The notes: generated by a model from the letters alone, not told the origin. Positions 15,146-22,904 are shown, counted from the stretch's first letter. The stretch is 36,331 nt of DNA from Bacillus sp. J33 (GCF_000518885.1 NZ_JAEL01000054.1:181-36511), one strand, 5' to 3'. Made by a program: numbers and translations.

Positions 15146-15174
15146 AGTCCACCGGATACGGGGGCTATTTTTTT
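15146..15174 (+). terminator. Terminator-like hairpin, + strand
   Basis: AGTCCACCG pairs with CGGGGGCT (one bulge, one G-U pair, GATA loop) and is followed by A and seven T. The only candidate gene it could serve is the remnant ending at 15122. Confidence 0.5.
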
Positions 15175-15177
15175 GAA

Positions 15178-15209
15178 AATAAAAAAGAGAGGTCCCCCCC
15201 TCTTTTTTA
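15178..15209 (-). terminator. Terminator of yhbH
   Basis: On the minus strand AAAAAAGAGG pairs with CCTCTCTTTTTT across a G-rich loop, and a T tract follows; it overlaps the yhbH stop codon. Confidence 0.75.
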
Positions 15210-16379
15210 AGCGTACATTTTCTTATTATCTTCCTGCCTGAAAAAGCTCTTCATGGCATGGAATACATCTGCTTTTTGCTTAAGGATATAATATCGGAAA
15301 TCATCATTTTTGATGTTTTTATACGCGGACATTAGGGTCGAGTGGCGGTTGTACTGGTTGACCTCGCCATATCCAAACATATTGGATACTTTCATTAGGT
15401 CTTCCACTAATTTAACGCAACGGGCATTATCAGAGGTCAGGTTATCACCGTCAGAGAAGTGGAACGGGTAAATATTATATTTCCGCGGATTGTATTTCGA
15501 ATCAATCAGTTCAAGCGCTTTGCGGTAAGCAGATGAACAAATCGTTCCTCCGCTTTCCCCTTTGGAGAAAAAGTCCTCTTCTGAGACCACTTTCGCTTCA
15601 GTATGGTGGGCAATAAATGCAATCTCTACTGTTTCATATTTGGTCCTAAGGAATCGGGTCATCCAGAAGAAAAAGCTTCTAGCCATATACTTTTCCCAAA
15701 TCCCCATTGAACCGCTGGTATCCATCATCGCAAGTACAACAGCTTTTGAATCAGGCTTTACAATCTCATTCCATGTTTTAAATTTCAAATCTTCCTTATA
15801 AATCGGGTGGAAGGCTGCCTTTCCGTTCATTGCATTTCGCTTGAATGCCGACATCATTGTCCGCTTCTTATCAATATTGCCCATGAGGCCTGTTTTGCGG
15901 ATATCATTAAATTCAATGTTTTCCACCAGGTTTTCATCCTGCTCTTTTTTCTTTAGGTTAGGCAATTCCAGCTGTTTAAAGAGCGCCTCTTCAATTTCCA
16001 TTAATGATACTTCAGCTTCGAAATAATCCTCGCCTGCCTGGTCGCCTGCTCCCTGCCCTTTTCCGGGCCCTTTTTGGCTGCCGGATCCGTCGCGTGCCAC
16101 TACATCTCCAATCTGGCTATCTCCATCGCCCTGGCCGACATGTTTGTTTTTATCGTAGTTGTAACGGATCTTGTATTCATCCAATGAACGAATTGGTATT
16201 TTTACAACTTCCCGTCCATTCGACATTACAATGTTTTCTTCCGTTATCAAATCAGGCAAATTGTTGCGGATTGCTTCTTGAACTTTATCCTGATGACGCT
16301 GCTGGTCATCATAGCCTTTGCGATGGAGGGACCAATCTTCTTGAGAAATTACAAACTGATGGTTATTGACATTCGTCAT
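15207..16379 (-). CDS. yhbH: Sporulation protein YhbH (DUF444, PrkA partner)
   Basis: This 390-aa protein matches B. subtilis YhbH in length and is a DUF444 protein (YeaH in E. coli). Its C-terminal half is a von Willebrand A-like domain with the metal-site motif [10 protein letters not shown] basic, glycine-rich linker (residues about 95-120) follows an N-terminal helical part starting [16 protein letters not shown]. YhbH proteins go with the PrkA kinase and SpoVR and affect sporulation; the biochemical role is not settled. ATG at 16379 follows AAAGGAGGGG; the frame runs further 5' without a ribosome site. prkA lies 1.1 kb upstream in the same direction, with two small genes between. SpoVR is not in this window. 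Confidence 0.9.
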   Translation of the reverse strand: MTNVNNHQFVISQEDWSLHRKGYDDQQRHQDKVQEAIRNNLPDLITEENIVMSNGREVVKIPIRSLDEYKIRYNYDKNKHVGQGDGDSQIGDVVARDGSGSQKGPGKGQGAGDQAGEDYFEAEVSLMEIEEALFKQLELPNLKKKEQDENLVENIEFNDIRKTGLMGNIDKKRTMMSAFKRNAMNGKAAFHPIYKEDLKFKTWNEIVKPDSKAVVLAMMDTSGSMGIWEKYMARSFFFWMTRFLRTKYETVEIAFIAHHTEAKVVSEEDFFSKGESGGTICSSAYRKALELIDSKYNPRKYNIYPFHFSDGDNLTSDNARCVKLVEDLMKVSNMFGYGEVNQYNRHSTLMSAYKNIKNDDFRYYILKQKADVFHAMKSFFRQEDNKKMYA

Positions 16380-16670
16380 GTTAACCCCTCCTTTAAAAAA
16401 TATAATTTTTTTCACACATTCCGGCTTTCCAACATACAATATCGCGAGTGTCAAAAAAGATACATCTTCCCCTAAATCAGCAGTCTGCCTGCTTTTCCAT
16501 GGACTCTTTTCCTGGCAGCCGATTATCATAGGCCCCAATAAAATAAATGTTTATTACTCTATCTTATGCAAGAAGACAAAATAATTTACAAATAATTTAG
16601 ACAATAAGACATCTGTAAGCTCTTTTGGACAAGCCCATTTTTAAAATCAGGACAATGCCTATTCAGCTTA
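16380..16670. other. Intergenic stretch upstream of yhbH
   Basis: About 300 bp without a gene. On the minus strand a weak sigma-E-like pair (GTAAATT, 14 bp, CATAAGAT near 16570) can be found, but it is a poor match. No repeat-family element or structured RNA is visible. Confidence 0.3.
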
Positions 16671-16673
16671 ACT

Positions 16674-16705
16674 AAAAAATAAACCTCCGCATTTTTAGCG
16701 GAGGT
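16674..16705 (-). terminator. Terminator overlapping the end of the 61-aa gene
   Basis: ACCTCCGC and GCGGAGGT form a perfect 8-bp stem whose loop contains the stop codon of the 61-aa gene. On the minus strand TTTATTTTTT follows. Confidence 0.75.
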
Positions 16706-16880
16706 CTTTGTCTTTCTGTTTATGCTGTATTGGATCAGGATATTTATCATAATCCTCTCTTAATTCTTGATTGGTCCGCAAGTTTTCCATTTGCTTTCCC
16801 AAATTCTCCATTTGTTCGACATTTTCTGCCATTGAGCTGTTTCTCGGTGTATAATTCTTGTCCAATTCTATCTTTTTCAT
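16695..16880 (-). CDS. Small charged helical protein, 61 aa (unrecognised)
   Basis: MKKIELDKNYTPRNSSMAEN opens a very hydrophilic protein containing two near repeats (VEQMENLGK and QMENLRTNQ), then DYDKYPDPIQHKQKDKD. It is probably helical and soluble, with no cysteines. ATG at 16880 has GAGGTGAT 5-6 bases upstream; a GTG nine bases earlier lies inside that ribosome site. Its terminator overlaps its last codons. Position between yhbH and prkA suggests, but does not show, a sporulation link. Such short hydrophilic proteins in spore formers are sometimes spore constituents. Confidence 0.65.
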   Translation of the reverse strand: MKKIELDKNYTPRNSSMAENVEQMENLGKQMENLRTNQELREDYDKYPDPIQHKQKDKDLR

Positions 16881-16991
16881 GAATATCACCTCTGTTTTTT
16901 ATATACCCCGGTTTGCCTTTTTTAAACTTTTGCCCATTCCCAGCATAAATATGGGCTGGTAAAAATATGATTAACCAAAGGGGGGGATTTA

Positions 16992-17126
16992 ATGAGCGAA
17001 TTCCTATGCTGTGGCTGGTGCGGAGAATTATCCATTTATGATCGGACAGCTTATATTGAAAATAAACCCGTTTGCCCTGAATGCCTGGAGAAAAAAGCCA
17101 AGTCCAAAATAAAAGATGAAGATTGA
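16992..17126 (+). CDS. Zinc-ribbon-like micro-protein, 44 aa
   Basis: A 44-aa frame starting MSEFLCCGWCGELSIYDR has two knuckles, CGWC at residues 7-10 and CPEC at 28-31, which can bind one Zn2+. A lysine-rich tail follows (KKAKSKIKDED). GGGGGG lies 5 bases before the ATG and a terminator lies 6 bases after the stop, so it looks like a complete gene. It is divergent from the 61-aa gene. No family name is recognised. A nucleic-acid or protein-binding adaptor is possible. Confidence 0.65.
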   Translation: MSEFLCCGWCGELSIYDRTAYIENKPVCPECLEKKAKSKIKDED

Positions 17127-17131
17127 TTATT

Positions 17132-17153
17132 GAGGCGATAGTGCCTCTTTTTT
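17132..17153 (+). terminator. Terminator of the zinc-ribbon gene
   Basis: GAGGC and GCCTC with a 5-nt loop, then six to seven T. Confidence 0.7.
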
Positions 17154-17304
17154 GTTTGGATTTTTTATAAAAAGTCTATTTATCAGGTTTTTTGTCAATT
17201 TCGTCTTCATATAATAAAAGAACATAATAAATTTATTAAAGCAGGCTGCTTTTTATTTCTGCTCCCACTCCTTTAATCATTTAATCCGATTGAATATGGG
17301 ACTT

Positions 17305-17396
17305 ATTTGCAAGTTTCCCGTTATATTTGCAAAATTTTCGAATATATTTGCAGCTTTCAGCTTTTAATTGCAAAATTTTAGTTATTTGCAAAATCT
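17305..17396. repeat. Five phased ATTTGC repeats, about 20-bp period
   Basis: ATTTGC or AATTGC occurs at 17305, 17325, 17346, 17366 and 17384, steps of 20, 21, 20 and 18 bp, close to two helical turns. The longer form ATTTGCAAAATTTT is seen in the second copy and AATTGCAAAATTTT in the fourth. It lies between the 3' ends of two convergent genes, not at a promoter. The rest of 17154-17400 shows no gene. Confidence 0.6.
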
Positions 17397-17402
17397 GCAT
17401 AC

Positions 17403-17433
17403 AAAAAAGCCTGGCATCCATATCTGCCAGGCT
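17403..17433 (-). terminator. Terminator of prkA
   Basis: AGCCTGGCA pairs perfectly with TGCCAGGCT; on the minus strand six T follow. It begins 11 bases past the prkA stop. Confidence 0.85.
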
Positions 17434-17443
17434 CTATTAATAT

Positions 17444-19339
17444 TTATCGATTAAGCAGGCTTCCTACATAGCGCAGCAATTCATTAGCAGAAGTTGAGTT
17501 ATAGCCATGCTCATCTATTAGCCTCGCTACAACCTCATTGATCTTCTTCAGCTGCTGCTCATCTGGTGTCTTGGAGGACGTAGTGATCTTCACGACATCT
17601 TTCAAGTCAGCAAACAGCTTCTTCTGGATTGCTTCACGCAGGCGGTCATGTGAATTATAATCAAACCGCTTCCCTTTCCTTGCATAAGCGGAAATACGGA
17701 TTAAAATTTCCTCACGGAACGCCTTCTTCGCATTTTCTGAAATGCCGATTTGTTCCTCAATTGAACGCATAAGCTTTTCATCAGGGCTGATTTCTTCGCC
17801 GGTTAATGGATCGCGAAGCTTTGCCTTATTGCAATAAGCTTCGACATTATCCAGATAATTTTCCATAAGCGTCTTTGCAGATTCTTCATATGAGTAGACA
17901 AATGCTTTCTGCACTTCTTTTTTGGCAATATCATCATACTCTTTACGGGCCAGGGAGATAAAATTCAAGTATCTTTCCTTTAGCTCCGGAGTGATGGATG
18001 GATGCTGATCCAGCCCTTCTTTTAAGGAGCGCAATACATCCAGCGCATTAATGCTAGTGATGTTTTTGCGAATGATGGTAGAAGAAATTCGGTTGATGAC
18101 ATAACGAGGGTCAATTCCGCTCATGCCCTCATCCGAATGCTCTTTCTTCAATTCCTCTACGTCCGCCCTGTTGTATCCTTCCACACTTTCTCCATCATAA
18201 AGCCTCATTTTCTTAACTAAATCAATATCGCCTTTTTTCGGATCCTTCATGCGGGTAAGGATTGTAAACATCGCAGCAACCCGTAAAGTATGAGGTGCGA
18301 TATGCACATTGGAAACATCACTTTCACGGATCATTTTGTCATAAATCTTTTCTTCCTCTGAAACTTTAAGATTATAAGGAACAGGCATGACGATTATCCG
18401 GGAATGGAGCGCTTCGTTTTTCTTATTTGAAATGAACGAACGGTATTCCGTTTCATTCGTATGCGCGACAATTAGCTCATCCGCCGAAATTAAGGCGAAA
18501 CGCCCGGCTTTAAAGTTGCCTTCCTGAGTTAGTGACAATAAATGCCATAAAAATTTCTCATCACACTTCAGCATTTCCTGGAATTCCATCATACCGCGGT
18601 TTGCCTTGTTCAGTTCCCCATCAAAACGATATGCCCGCGGATCTGACTCTGAACCATACTCAGCAATGGTTGAAAAGTCAATACTGCCAGTCAGATCGGC
18701 AATATCCTGTGATTTTGGATCTGATGGGCTGAAGGTTCCAATTCCTACCCTGCGGTCTTCGGAGAAAATGACTCTTTCAATCATAACATCTTCAATACGG
18801 CCGCCATATTCCTGCTCAAGACGCATACTGTTTAATGGCGATAAATTTCCTTCTATCCTGATTCCATATTCATCATAAAAGTCTTTGCGAAGATGATGCG
18901 GAATTAAATGAAGGGGATCTTCATGCATCGGGCAGCCCTTTATCGCATAGACTGCTCCCCTATCAGTAAGGGAATATTGCTCCAAACCTCTTTTTAGCAT
19001 CGTCACTAATGTTGATTTACCGCCGCTGACCGGTCCCATTAATAAAAGGATCCTTTTTCGGACATCCAGGCGTTTGGCCGCCGGATGGAAATATTCCTCC
19101 ACGAGTCTTTCAAGAGCTTCTTCAAGGCCAAACAGCTGATTGCTGAAAAACTGATATCGTTTTTGCCCCTTCACATCTTCCACACCGGCATCTTTTATCA
19201 TGTTATATACCCTTGAGTGTGCTGACTGGGCAACCCATGGCTTCTCTTTAACAATTTCTAAATACTCTCCAAAAGTCCCTTCCCATTTAAGCTTTTCCTC
19301 TTCATGTCGATACATCTCAATTTTTTTTAGAATATCCAT
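17444..19339 (-). CDS. prkA: PrkA AAA-type protein / serine protein kinase
   Basis: This 631-aa protein is the same length as B. subtilis PrkA. An N-terminal AAA-like domain has Walker A MGPVSGGKST at residues 101-110 and a Walker B/sensor region near ALISADELIVAHTNETE. The C-terminal PrkA domain covers roughly residues 400-631. PrkA was described as a serine kinase of a 60-kDa protein; later work points to an AAA protease-like role in sporulation. It acts with YhbH, and with SpoVR elsewhere. ATG at 19339 (MDILKKIEMYRHEEEKLKWE) follows GGGGGAGG; an in-frame ATG 21 bases upstream has no such site. A sigma-E-like promoter lies about 40-70 bp upstream. A family repeat is inserted further up. Confidence 0.93.
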   Translation of the reverse strand: MDILKKIEMYRHEEEKLKWEGTFGEYLEIVKEKPWVAQSAHSRVYNMIKDAGVEDVKGQKRYQFFSNQLFGLEEALERLVEEYFHPAAKRLDVRKRILLLMGPVSGGKSTLVTMLKRGLEQYSLTDRGAVYAIKGCPMHEDPLHLIPHHLRKDFYDEYGIRIEGNLSPLNSMRLEQEYGGRIEDVMIERVIFSEDRRVGIGTFSPSDPKSQDIADLTGSIDFSTIAEYGSESDPRAYRFDGELNKANRGMMEFQEMLKCDEKFLWHLLSLTQEGNFKAGRFALISADELIVAHTNETEYRSFISNKKNEALHSRIIVMPVPYNLKVSEEEKIYDKMIRESDVSNVHIAPHTLRVAAMFTILTRMKDPKKGDIDLVKKMRLYDGESVEGYNRADVEELKKEHSDEGMSGIDPRYVINRISSTIIRKNITSINALDVLRSLKEGLDQHPSITPELKERYLNFISLARKEYDDIAKKEVQKAFVYSYEESAKTLMENYLDNVEAYCNKAKLRDPLTGEEISPDEKLMRSIEEQIGISENAKKAFREEILIRISAYARKGKRFDYNSHDRLREAIQKKLFADLKDVVKITTSSKTPDEQQLKKINEVVARLIDEHGYNSTSANELLRYVGSLLNR

Positions 19340-19379
19340 AAGGACCTCCCCCTGTCGCATTATCAGAGACGATTAATAT

Positions 19380-19408
19380 ACTCTATGCGCTTGGGCAATT
19401 GAACATGC
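19380..19408 (-). promoter_or_regulatory. Sigma-E-like promoter of prkA
   Basis: On the minus strand GCATGTT (-35; consensus KMATATT, 6 of 7), a 14-bp spacer and CATAGAGT (-10; consensus CATACAMT, 6 of 8). Its position just upstream of prkA fits mother-cell expression during sporulation. Confidence 0.4.
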
Positions 19409-19413
19409 GTAAA

Positions 19414-19676
19414 TCTGTTGAGAGTTTGGTTTGTTCTTCGTTGATTTTAGCACGGGACACTTTTTTCCGCGGGGAGGGATAAGAGCCTCCCCGGCTTCGC
19501 CTGTGGGTCTCCCACTCCCTCTCTTCTGAGCAGGACATTGGAAAAGCATCCTTGAATAAACATCCGTAAAGAAATGCGGAGCATTTTCAAGGAGCCAAGC
19601 GCCCTCCGCTTCAATTTACACAGTTGGTTAAACTAAGTTCGCCTTCAAATAGCAGCAAACTTTACGAAGAGAGCCT
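19414..19676. repeat. Dispersed repeat, long copy between prkA and the 31-aa gene
   Basis: About 260 bp. The core (GGGGAGGGATAAGAGCCTCC, then CGGCTTCGCCTGTGGG) matches 21.2 kb, the palindromic AAATGCGGAGCATTTTCAAGG matches the window start, and the end AGCAAACTTTACGAAGAGAG is the family terminus. No coding frame. Together with the stretch to 19930 it fills a 600-bp gene-free region. Confidence 0.6.
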
Positions 19677-19811
19677 CTTTTATGAAAATGGCATGAATTA
19701 CTGTTTTTTTAAAAGCCTGCAGCAGCCAAACCTGAAAAAAAAACTCCACACTTTTCATTCACAGTTAATCTGTTTTGGGCTATAATAAGCTTATATTAAA
19801 ATCGCATATTA

Positions 19812-19883
19812 ACGGTCAGTAAAATTCCTTGCTTTATTTCAATTTAATAACTAGGATATATTAAAAGAAGTTAAGCTGACCGT
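19812..19883 (+). promoter_or_regulatory. Long-range inverted repeat upstream of the 31-aa gene
   Basis: ACGGTCAG (19812-19819) and CTGACCGT (19876-19883) are perfect 8-bp complements 56 bp apart, 57 bp before the start codon. They could be two operator half-sites or the base of a leader stem. No other structure is evident in 19679-19930. Confidence 0.35.
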
Positions 19884-19939
19884 AAAGGCCCGATTATGCT
19901 TGCCTATTGATATATACGCTAAAGGAGGATTACATATAC

Positions 19940-20035
19940 ATGGGTACAATTATTATTATTGGTGTAATGGTTGCTTTCCTTGCTGCTATTTTCACTGCCG
20001 GATACGATGACAAGCCAGGCGTAAGCAACAAATAA
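19940..20035 (+). CDS. 31-aa single-pass membrane peptide
   Basis: ATG at 19940 is 11 bases after a full Shine-Dalgarno (AAAGGAGG). The peptide is MGTIIIIGVMVAFLAAIFTA followed by GYDDKPGVSNK: one membrane helix (about residues 3-20) with a short charged tail, probably outside or at the membrane surface. A perfect terminator starts at the stop codon, so this is a complete short transcript. I do not recognise the family; similar tiny membrane peptides are common in Bacillus and some are sporulation or stress genes. Confidence 0.7.
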   Translation: MGTIIIIGVMVAFLAAIFTAGYDDKPGVSNK

Positions 20036-20066
20036 GCTGCTGATTTCTCAGCAGCTTTTTTCTTTT
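20035..20066 (+). terminator. Terminator of the 31-aa gene
   Basis: AGCTGCTGA and TCAGCAGCT form a 9-bp perfect stem with a 4-nt loop, followed by TTTTTCTTTTT. Confidence 0.9.
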
Positions 20067-20187
20067 TGCGTTCTGATGACCAGGGACTTAATTCCGTGGC
20101 AGGCACTCAGGCTCCTGGTGCTCCTAGGACCCTGCACTTTCGATGTCTCTTTGGTTACAGTTTCCCCCAGAAAGGTGAATAAGCATT

Positions 20188-20262
20188 CATAAATAAACAC
20201 CGCACGAAGGAATGCAGCTGCATTTTTGCGGATATCTCGTCTTCCCGCTCCAAACAGCATAG
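20188..20262. repeat. Fragment of the dispersed repeat
   Basis: CACCGCACGAAGGAATGCAG followed by GCATTTTTGCGG and TTCCCGCTCCAAACAG corresponds to bases 7-40 of the window and to the inner palindrome of the MITE copies; the ends are missing. It sits at the 3' end of the nitroreductase gene. Confidence 0.45.
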
Positions 20263-20280
20263 ATTTAATTAAAGAAAATC

Positions 20281-21030
20281 CTATCTTAAATCCATTTTCT
20301 TCTTTTGGACAAAATCCTTCATATACATTCTTGTCTGTTTTTCCATCAAGCCGCCGATTTGACTGGTCCATGTGTCCTTCCGTTTGCCGCCAGTCCGCTC
20401 ATTATAATACTCGGAGATGATTCTGTTATACACTTCAAGCTCCTGACGATAGGCTTCTTCATCTTGTTTATATTCATTTTCATGGTATATGTGCTCAAAA
20501 GGAAGTCTTGGCTTCTTATCATTCTTTTTGGAAGGATAGCCCACTGCCAAACCAAACAGCGGAATAACACGATCCGGTGTTTTTAATAGCTCGGAGACAC
20601 CCTCAAGATTATTTCTGATTCCTCCAATATAGCAAATTCCCAGTCCCATGGATTCAGCAGCAACCGCAGCATTTTGTGCTGCTAGTGCAGCGTCAATGAC
20701 TGCAACCATAAACTTCTCTGTACTTTCTATGGAAGGAATCACATCTTTGTTTTCCATTTGGCCAATTACCTCGTGTCGATGCAAATCTGCACAAAAAACA
20801 AGGAAATGTCCATTTTCAGCCACATAGCTTTGATTGCCGGCAAACGCAGCCAGCTTTCCTTTCTTTTCTTTATCTGTAACCCCAATTATTGAATAGGCCT
20901 GGACAAAGCTTGATGTGGAAGCAGCCTGGGCAGAAAGTACGATCGTTTTGATCTGCTCCCTGGATAGAGGCTTCTCTTCAAAATGGCGCACTGAACGATG
21001 GTCCATTAGCAGTTTGGTTACTTCATTCAT
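20281..21030 (-). CDS. NfsA-type FMN-dependent nitro/flavin reductase
   Basis: This 249-aa protein has the oxygen-insensitive NADPH nitroreductase (NfsA/FRP) layout. The N-terminal FMN-binding motif is MDHRSVRHF (residues 9-17), the middle has AALAAQNAAVAAESMGLGICYIGG, and a C-terminal extension ends KKKMDLR. Such enzymes use NADPH and FMN to reduce flavins, quinones or nitroaromatics by two electrons. B. subtilis NfrA1 and NfrA2 are relatives. ATG at 21030 follows AAAGGA at about 10 bases. There is no obvious terminator after it except a fragment of the repeat family. It lies downstream of trmL in the same direction, but a hairpin (21093-21118) separates them. Confidence 0.85.
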   Translation of the reverse strand: MNEVTKLLMDHRSVRHFEEKPLSREQIKTIVLSAQAASTSSFVQAYSIIGVTDKEKKGKLAAFAGNQSYVAENGHFLVFCADLHRHEVIGQMENKDVIPSIESTEKFMVAVIDAALAAQNAAVAAESMGLGICYIGGIRNNLEGVSELLKTPDRVIPLFGLAVGYPSKKNDKKPRLPFEHIYHENEYKQDEEAYRQELEVYNRIISEYYNERTGGKRKDTWTSQIGGLMEKQTRMYMKDFVQKKKMDLR

Positions 21031-21092
21031 TCAACTCATTCCTTTCCTATGTATCTTATCATTTTACCCAGAAAAGAAAGTTTTCTCCAAAG

Positions 21093-21118
21093 GAAAAGGC
21101 CTGACTGAAATCAGGCCT
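21093..21118 (-). terminator. Terminator-like hairpin between trmL and the nitroreductase gene
   Basis: AGGCCTGA and TCAGGCCT form a perfect 8-bp stem with a 6-nt loop; on the minus strand TTTCCTTT follows. Confidence 0.55.
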
Positions 21119-21134
21119 CGAACACTTTTAATTT

Positions 21135-21355
21135 GGCTCTTTTATCATAAATTATTTTTTTTACTTATAAATTCTGCCCGCTGATTTCAGCACGGGGCAT
21201 ATGCTTTCCACGGGGAGGGTGAGAGACTCCTCGGCTTCGCCTGTCGGGTCCCCCTTCCCTCTCTTCCCGCAGGAGTCTAATGCCCTCCGCTACAGTCAAC
21301 TCAGCTGGTTAACCTTGTTTAGGACTGAAAAGCAGCAAACTTTATGAAAACAGCG
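21135..21355. repeat. Dispersed repeat copy with imperfect target duplication, abutting trmL
   Basis: About 220 bp with inverted ends: GGCTCTTTTATCATAAATTA on the left, and CGCTGTTTTCATAAAGTTTG inward from the right. The flanks TTTAATTT (21127-21134) and TTTATTTT (21356-21363) agree at 7 of 8 bases. The core resembles 19.45-19.55 kb. The right end touches the trmL stop codon (21357-21359), which lies inside the putative duplication. Confidence 0.6.
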
Positions 21356-21356
21356 T

Positions 21357-21830
21357 TTATTTTAAATATAAATAATCCTGCTGCCGCAGCGCTTCATAAA
21401 CCAGAATCGCTGCAGTATTGGAAAGGTTTAAAGAACGGACATTGTCATTCATTGGAATCCTTAAAGCACGATCCTTATTGCTTTCAATCACATCTTTTGG
21501 AAGTCCGGTCGTTTCCCTGCCAAAAATAAAATAATAATCTTTCTCCACATTGCTGTAGTCAAAAGTAGAATGTGGCTTAGTACCATACTTCGTTAAATAG
21601 AAATACTCCCCGCCTTCACTGCTTTTAAAGAAATCGTCCAGCGAGTCATGATAAACGATATTTACATATTGCCAATAATCCAATCCGGCACGCTTCAGCA
21701 TTTTATCATCTGTTGAAAAGCCAAGCGGGCGGATTAAATGCAATGTCGTATCAGTTGCCGCGCAGGTACGGGCTATATTTCCAGTGTTAGCCGGAATTTC
21801 TGGCTGATATAATACTACATGCAATCCCAC
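21357..21830 (-). CDS. trmL: tRNA (cytidine/uridine-34 2'-O)-methyltransferase
   Basis: This 157-aa SPOUT methyltransferase (CspR in B. subtilis) methylates the ribose of wobble nucleotide 34 in certain tRNA-Leu species using SAM. It shows the trefoil-knot motifs NTGNIARTCAATDTTLHLI, FGRETTGLP, and IPMNDNVRSLNLSNTAAILV. GTG at 21830 (MGLHVVLYQPEIPANTGN) is my start, because AGAGGTG lies 6 bases before it. A GTG nine bases earlier is possible but overlaps the ribosome site. It belongs to a minus-strand run queG-yhbB-trmL as in B. subtilis. A repeat element has inserted at its stop codon. Confidence 0.92.
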   Translation of the reverse strand: MGLHVVLYQPEIPANTGNIARTCAATDTTLHLIRPLGFSTDDKMLKRAGLDYWQYVNIVYHDSLDDFFKSSEGGEYFYLTKYGTKPHSTFDYSNVEKDYYFIFGRETTGLPKDVIESNKDRALRIPMNDNVRSLNLSNTAAILVYEALRQQDYLYLK

Positions 21831-21894
21831 TTTTTTCACCTCTAATATAAACTCTGCATGTTGCTATTATATCACTTTGAAATCCCCAGACAAA

Positions 21895-22776
21895 TTACCG
21901 GTCATCTGTTATTGAAAAAAATTTATATTTTATATTGGGCGTATAGGCTGTCGAGTCCTCATAAGCCCAATAGCGCATTCTGCAGTTGTACGTATGGGCA
22001 TTGACCAAAGGCATTCCTGCCGCATCTTTTCCAGTAACCAGCGTTGTATGGTCAAACCGCCCGTCTCCCTGAAAATCATAGCAAATGACATCTCCCAACA
22101 GGAGCTGATCCGGACTGGAAACCTCCTTTGCCCTTAATCCCGTCTTGGATCCCGGTAGATACCACCTCATTGAATTGGCGACCGACCAGCTGAAGCTCCA
22201 GTTTTCGCTTCTCATCCACCAGCCTTTTCCGCGGTTTGGGTATCCCCTCATCGGTCCTCCCCCTGCATGCAAGCATTGGGATATATAATTAGTGCAGTCT
22301 ACCTCAAACTTTTTATAAGCAGGATTATGGCTGTTCCACCATTTTTCTGCATATTGCACAGCCTTCATGCGTTCATATCTATACTCAAGTCTGATTTCTT
22401 CCTCCTCATTTTCCAGAGAGAAATCCTCTCCTGCTATCCTGATATCTTTAAAAGGATTTTTCTCCTGATCCTCTACTAAAACACCTTTATAAAATTCAGC
22501 TGTACGCTCTTCGATTTCTTCTTCCATGTAGAGCAAGCCTTTATGCTTAATTAAATATTTGAAGTGGACTTTGTATTCAACCGGCTTTACATCGTCCTTT
22601 TCCTTTCCAACCTTGGTCACTTTTCCAGTTGCCTGGGCTTTCACAATCTCGCCCGATCGGCTCAGTAAAGATTCTTTCTTTTGTTCAATTTTCGGGCAGG
22701 TATGGATTGAGCTTCTTGAATGGGAAACACACTGCTGTACTCTTTTAACCAAAAGTTCTTGAAGCTGGTCCCTCAC
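21895..22776 (-). CDS. yhbB: YhbB-like protein with putative amidase domain (amidase_6)
   Basis: This roughly 293-aa protein ends in an amidase_6/NlpC-like cysteine peptidase domain, about residues 135-285. The catalytic cysteine lies in FEVDCTNYISQCLHAGGGPM. The histidine lies in GRFDHTTLVTG, and a polar residue in LVNAHTYN may complete the site. The first part is charged and has no signal peptide, so the cell location is unclear; amidase_6 proteins are often linked to spore or cell-wall processing. GTG at 22776 is chosen because GAGAGGAG lies about 8 bases upstream; the ATG at 22794 would place that site inside the gene. It matches the neighbour of queG and cspR in B. subtilis. Function unproven. 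Confidence 0.8.
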   Translation of the reverse strand: MRDQLQELLVKRVQQCVSHSRSSIHTCPKIEQKKESLLSRSGEIVKAQATGKVTKVGKEKDDVKPVEYKVHFKYLIKHKGLLYMEEEIEERTAEFYKGVLVEDQEKNPFKDIRIAGEDFSLENEEEEIRLEYRYERMKAVQYAEKWWNSHNPAYKKFEVDCTNYISQCLHAGGGPMRGYPNRGKGWWMRSENWSFSWSVANSMRWYLPGSKTGLRAKEVSSPDQLLLGDVICYDFQGDGRFDHTTLVTGKDAAGMPLVNAHTYNCRMRYWAYEDSTAYTPNIKYKFFSITDDR

Positions 22777-22904
22777 GCATCTCACTCCTCTCATACTCCA
22801 TACATATGAGGGCAGTAAATGGACCTTGCTTAAATTTTTGCTTTAATTGTCAGCCTTTAACCTTTCGATCGTTCTTTCCAGCTTATCTTTTTTGCTAAAA
22901 AGCC

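Noticed and set aside
17305..17396. The phased ATTTGC repeats as a CRISPR array
   Set aside because: Repeat units are only about 6-14 bp with no unique spacers of constant length, and no cas genes are present.
20048..20371. A 107-aa minus-strand frame overlapping the nitroreductase 3' end
   Set aside because: It runs through a terminator and a repeat fragment and overlaps a well-supported gene in another frame.
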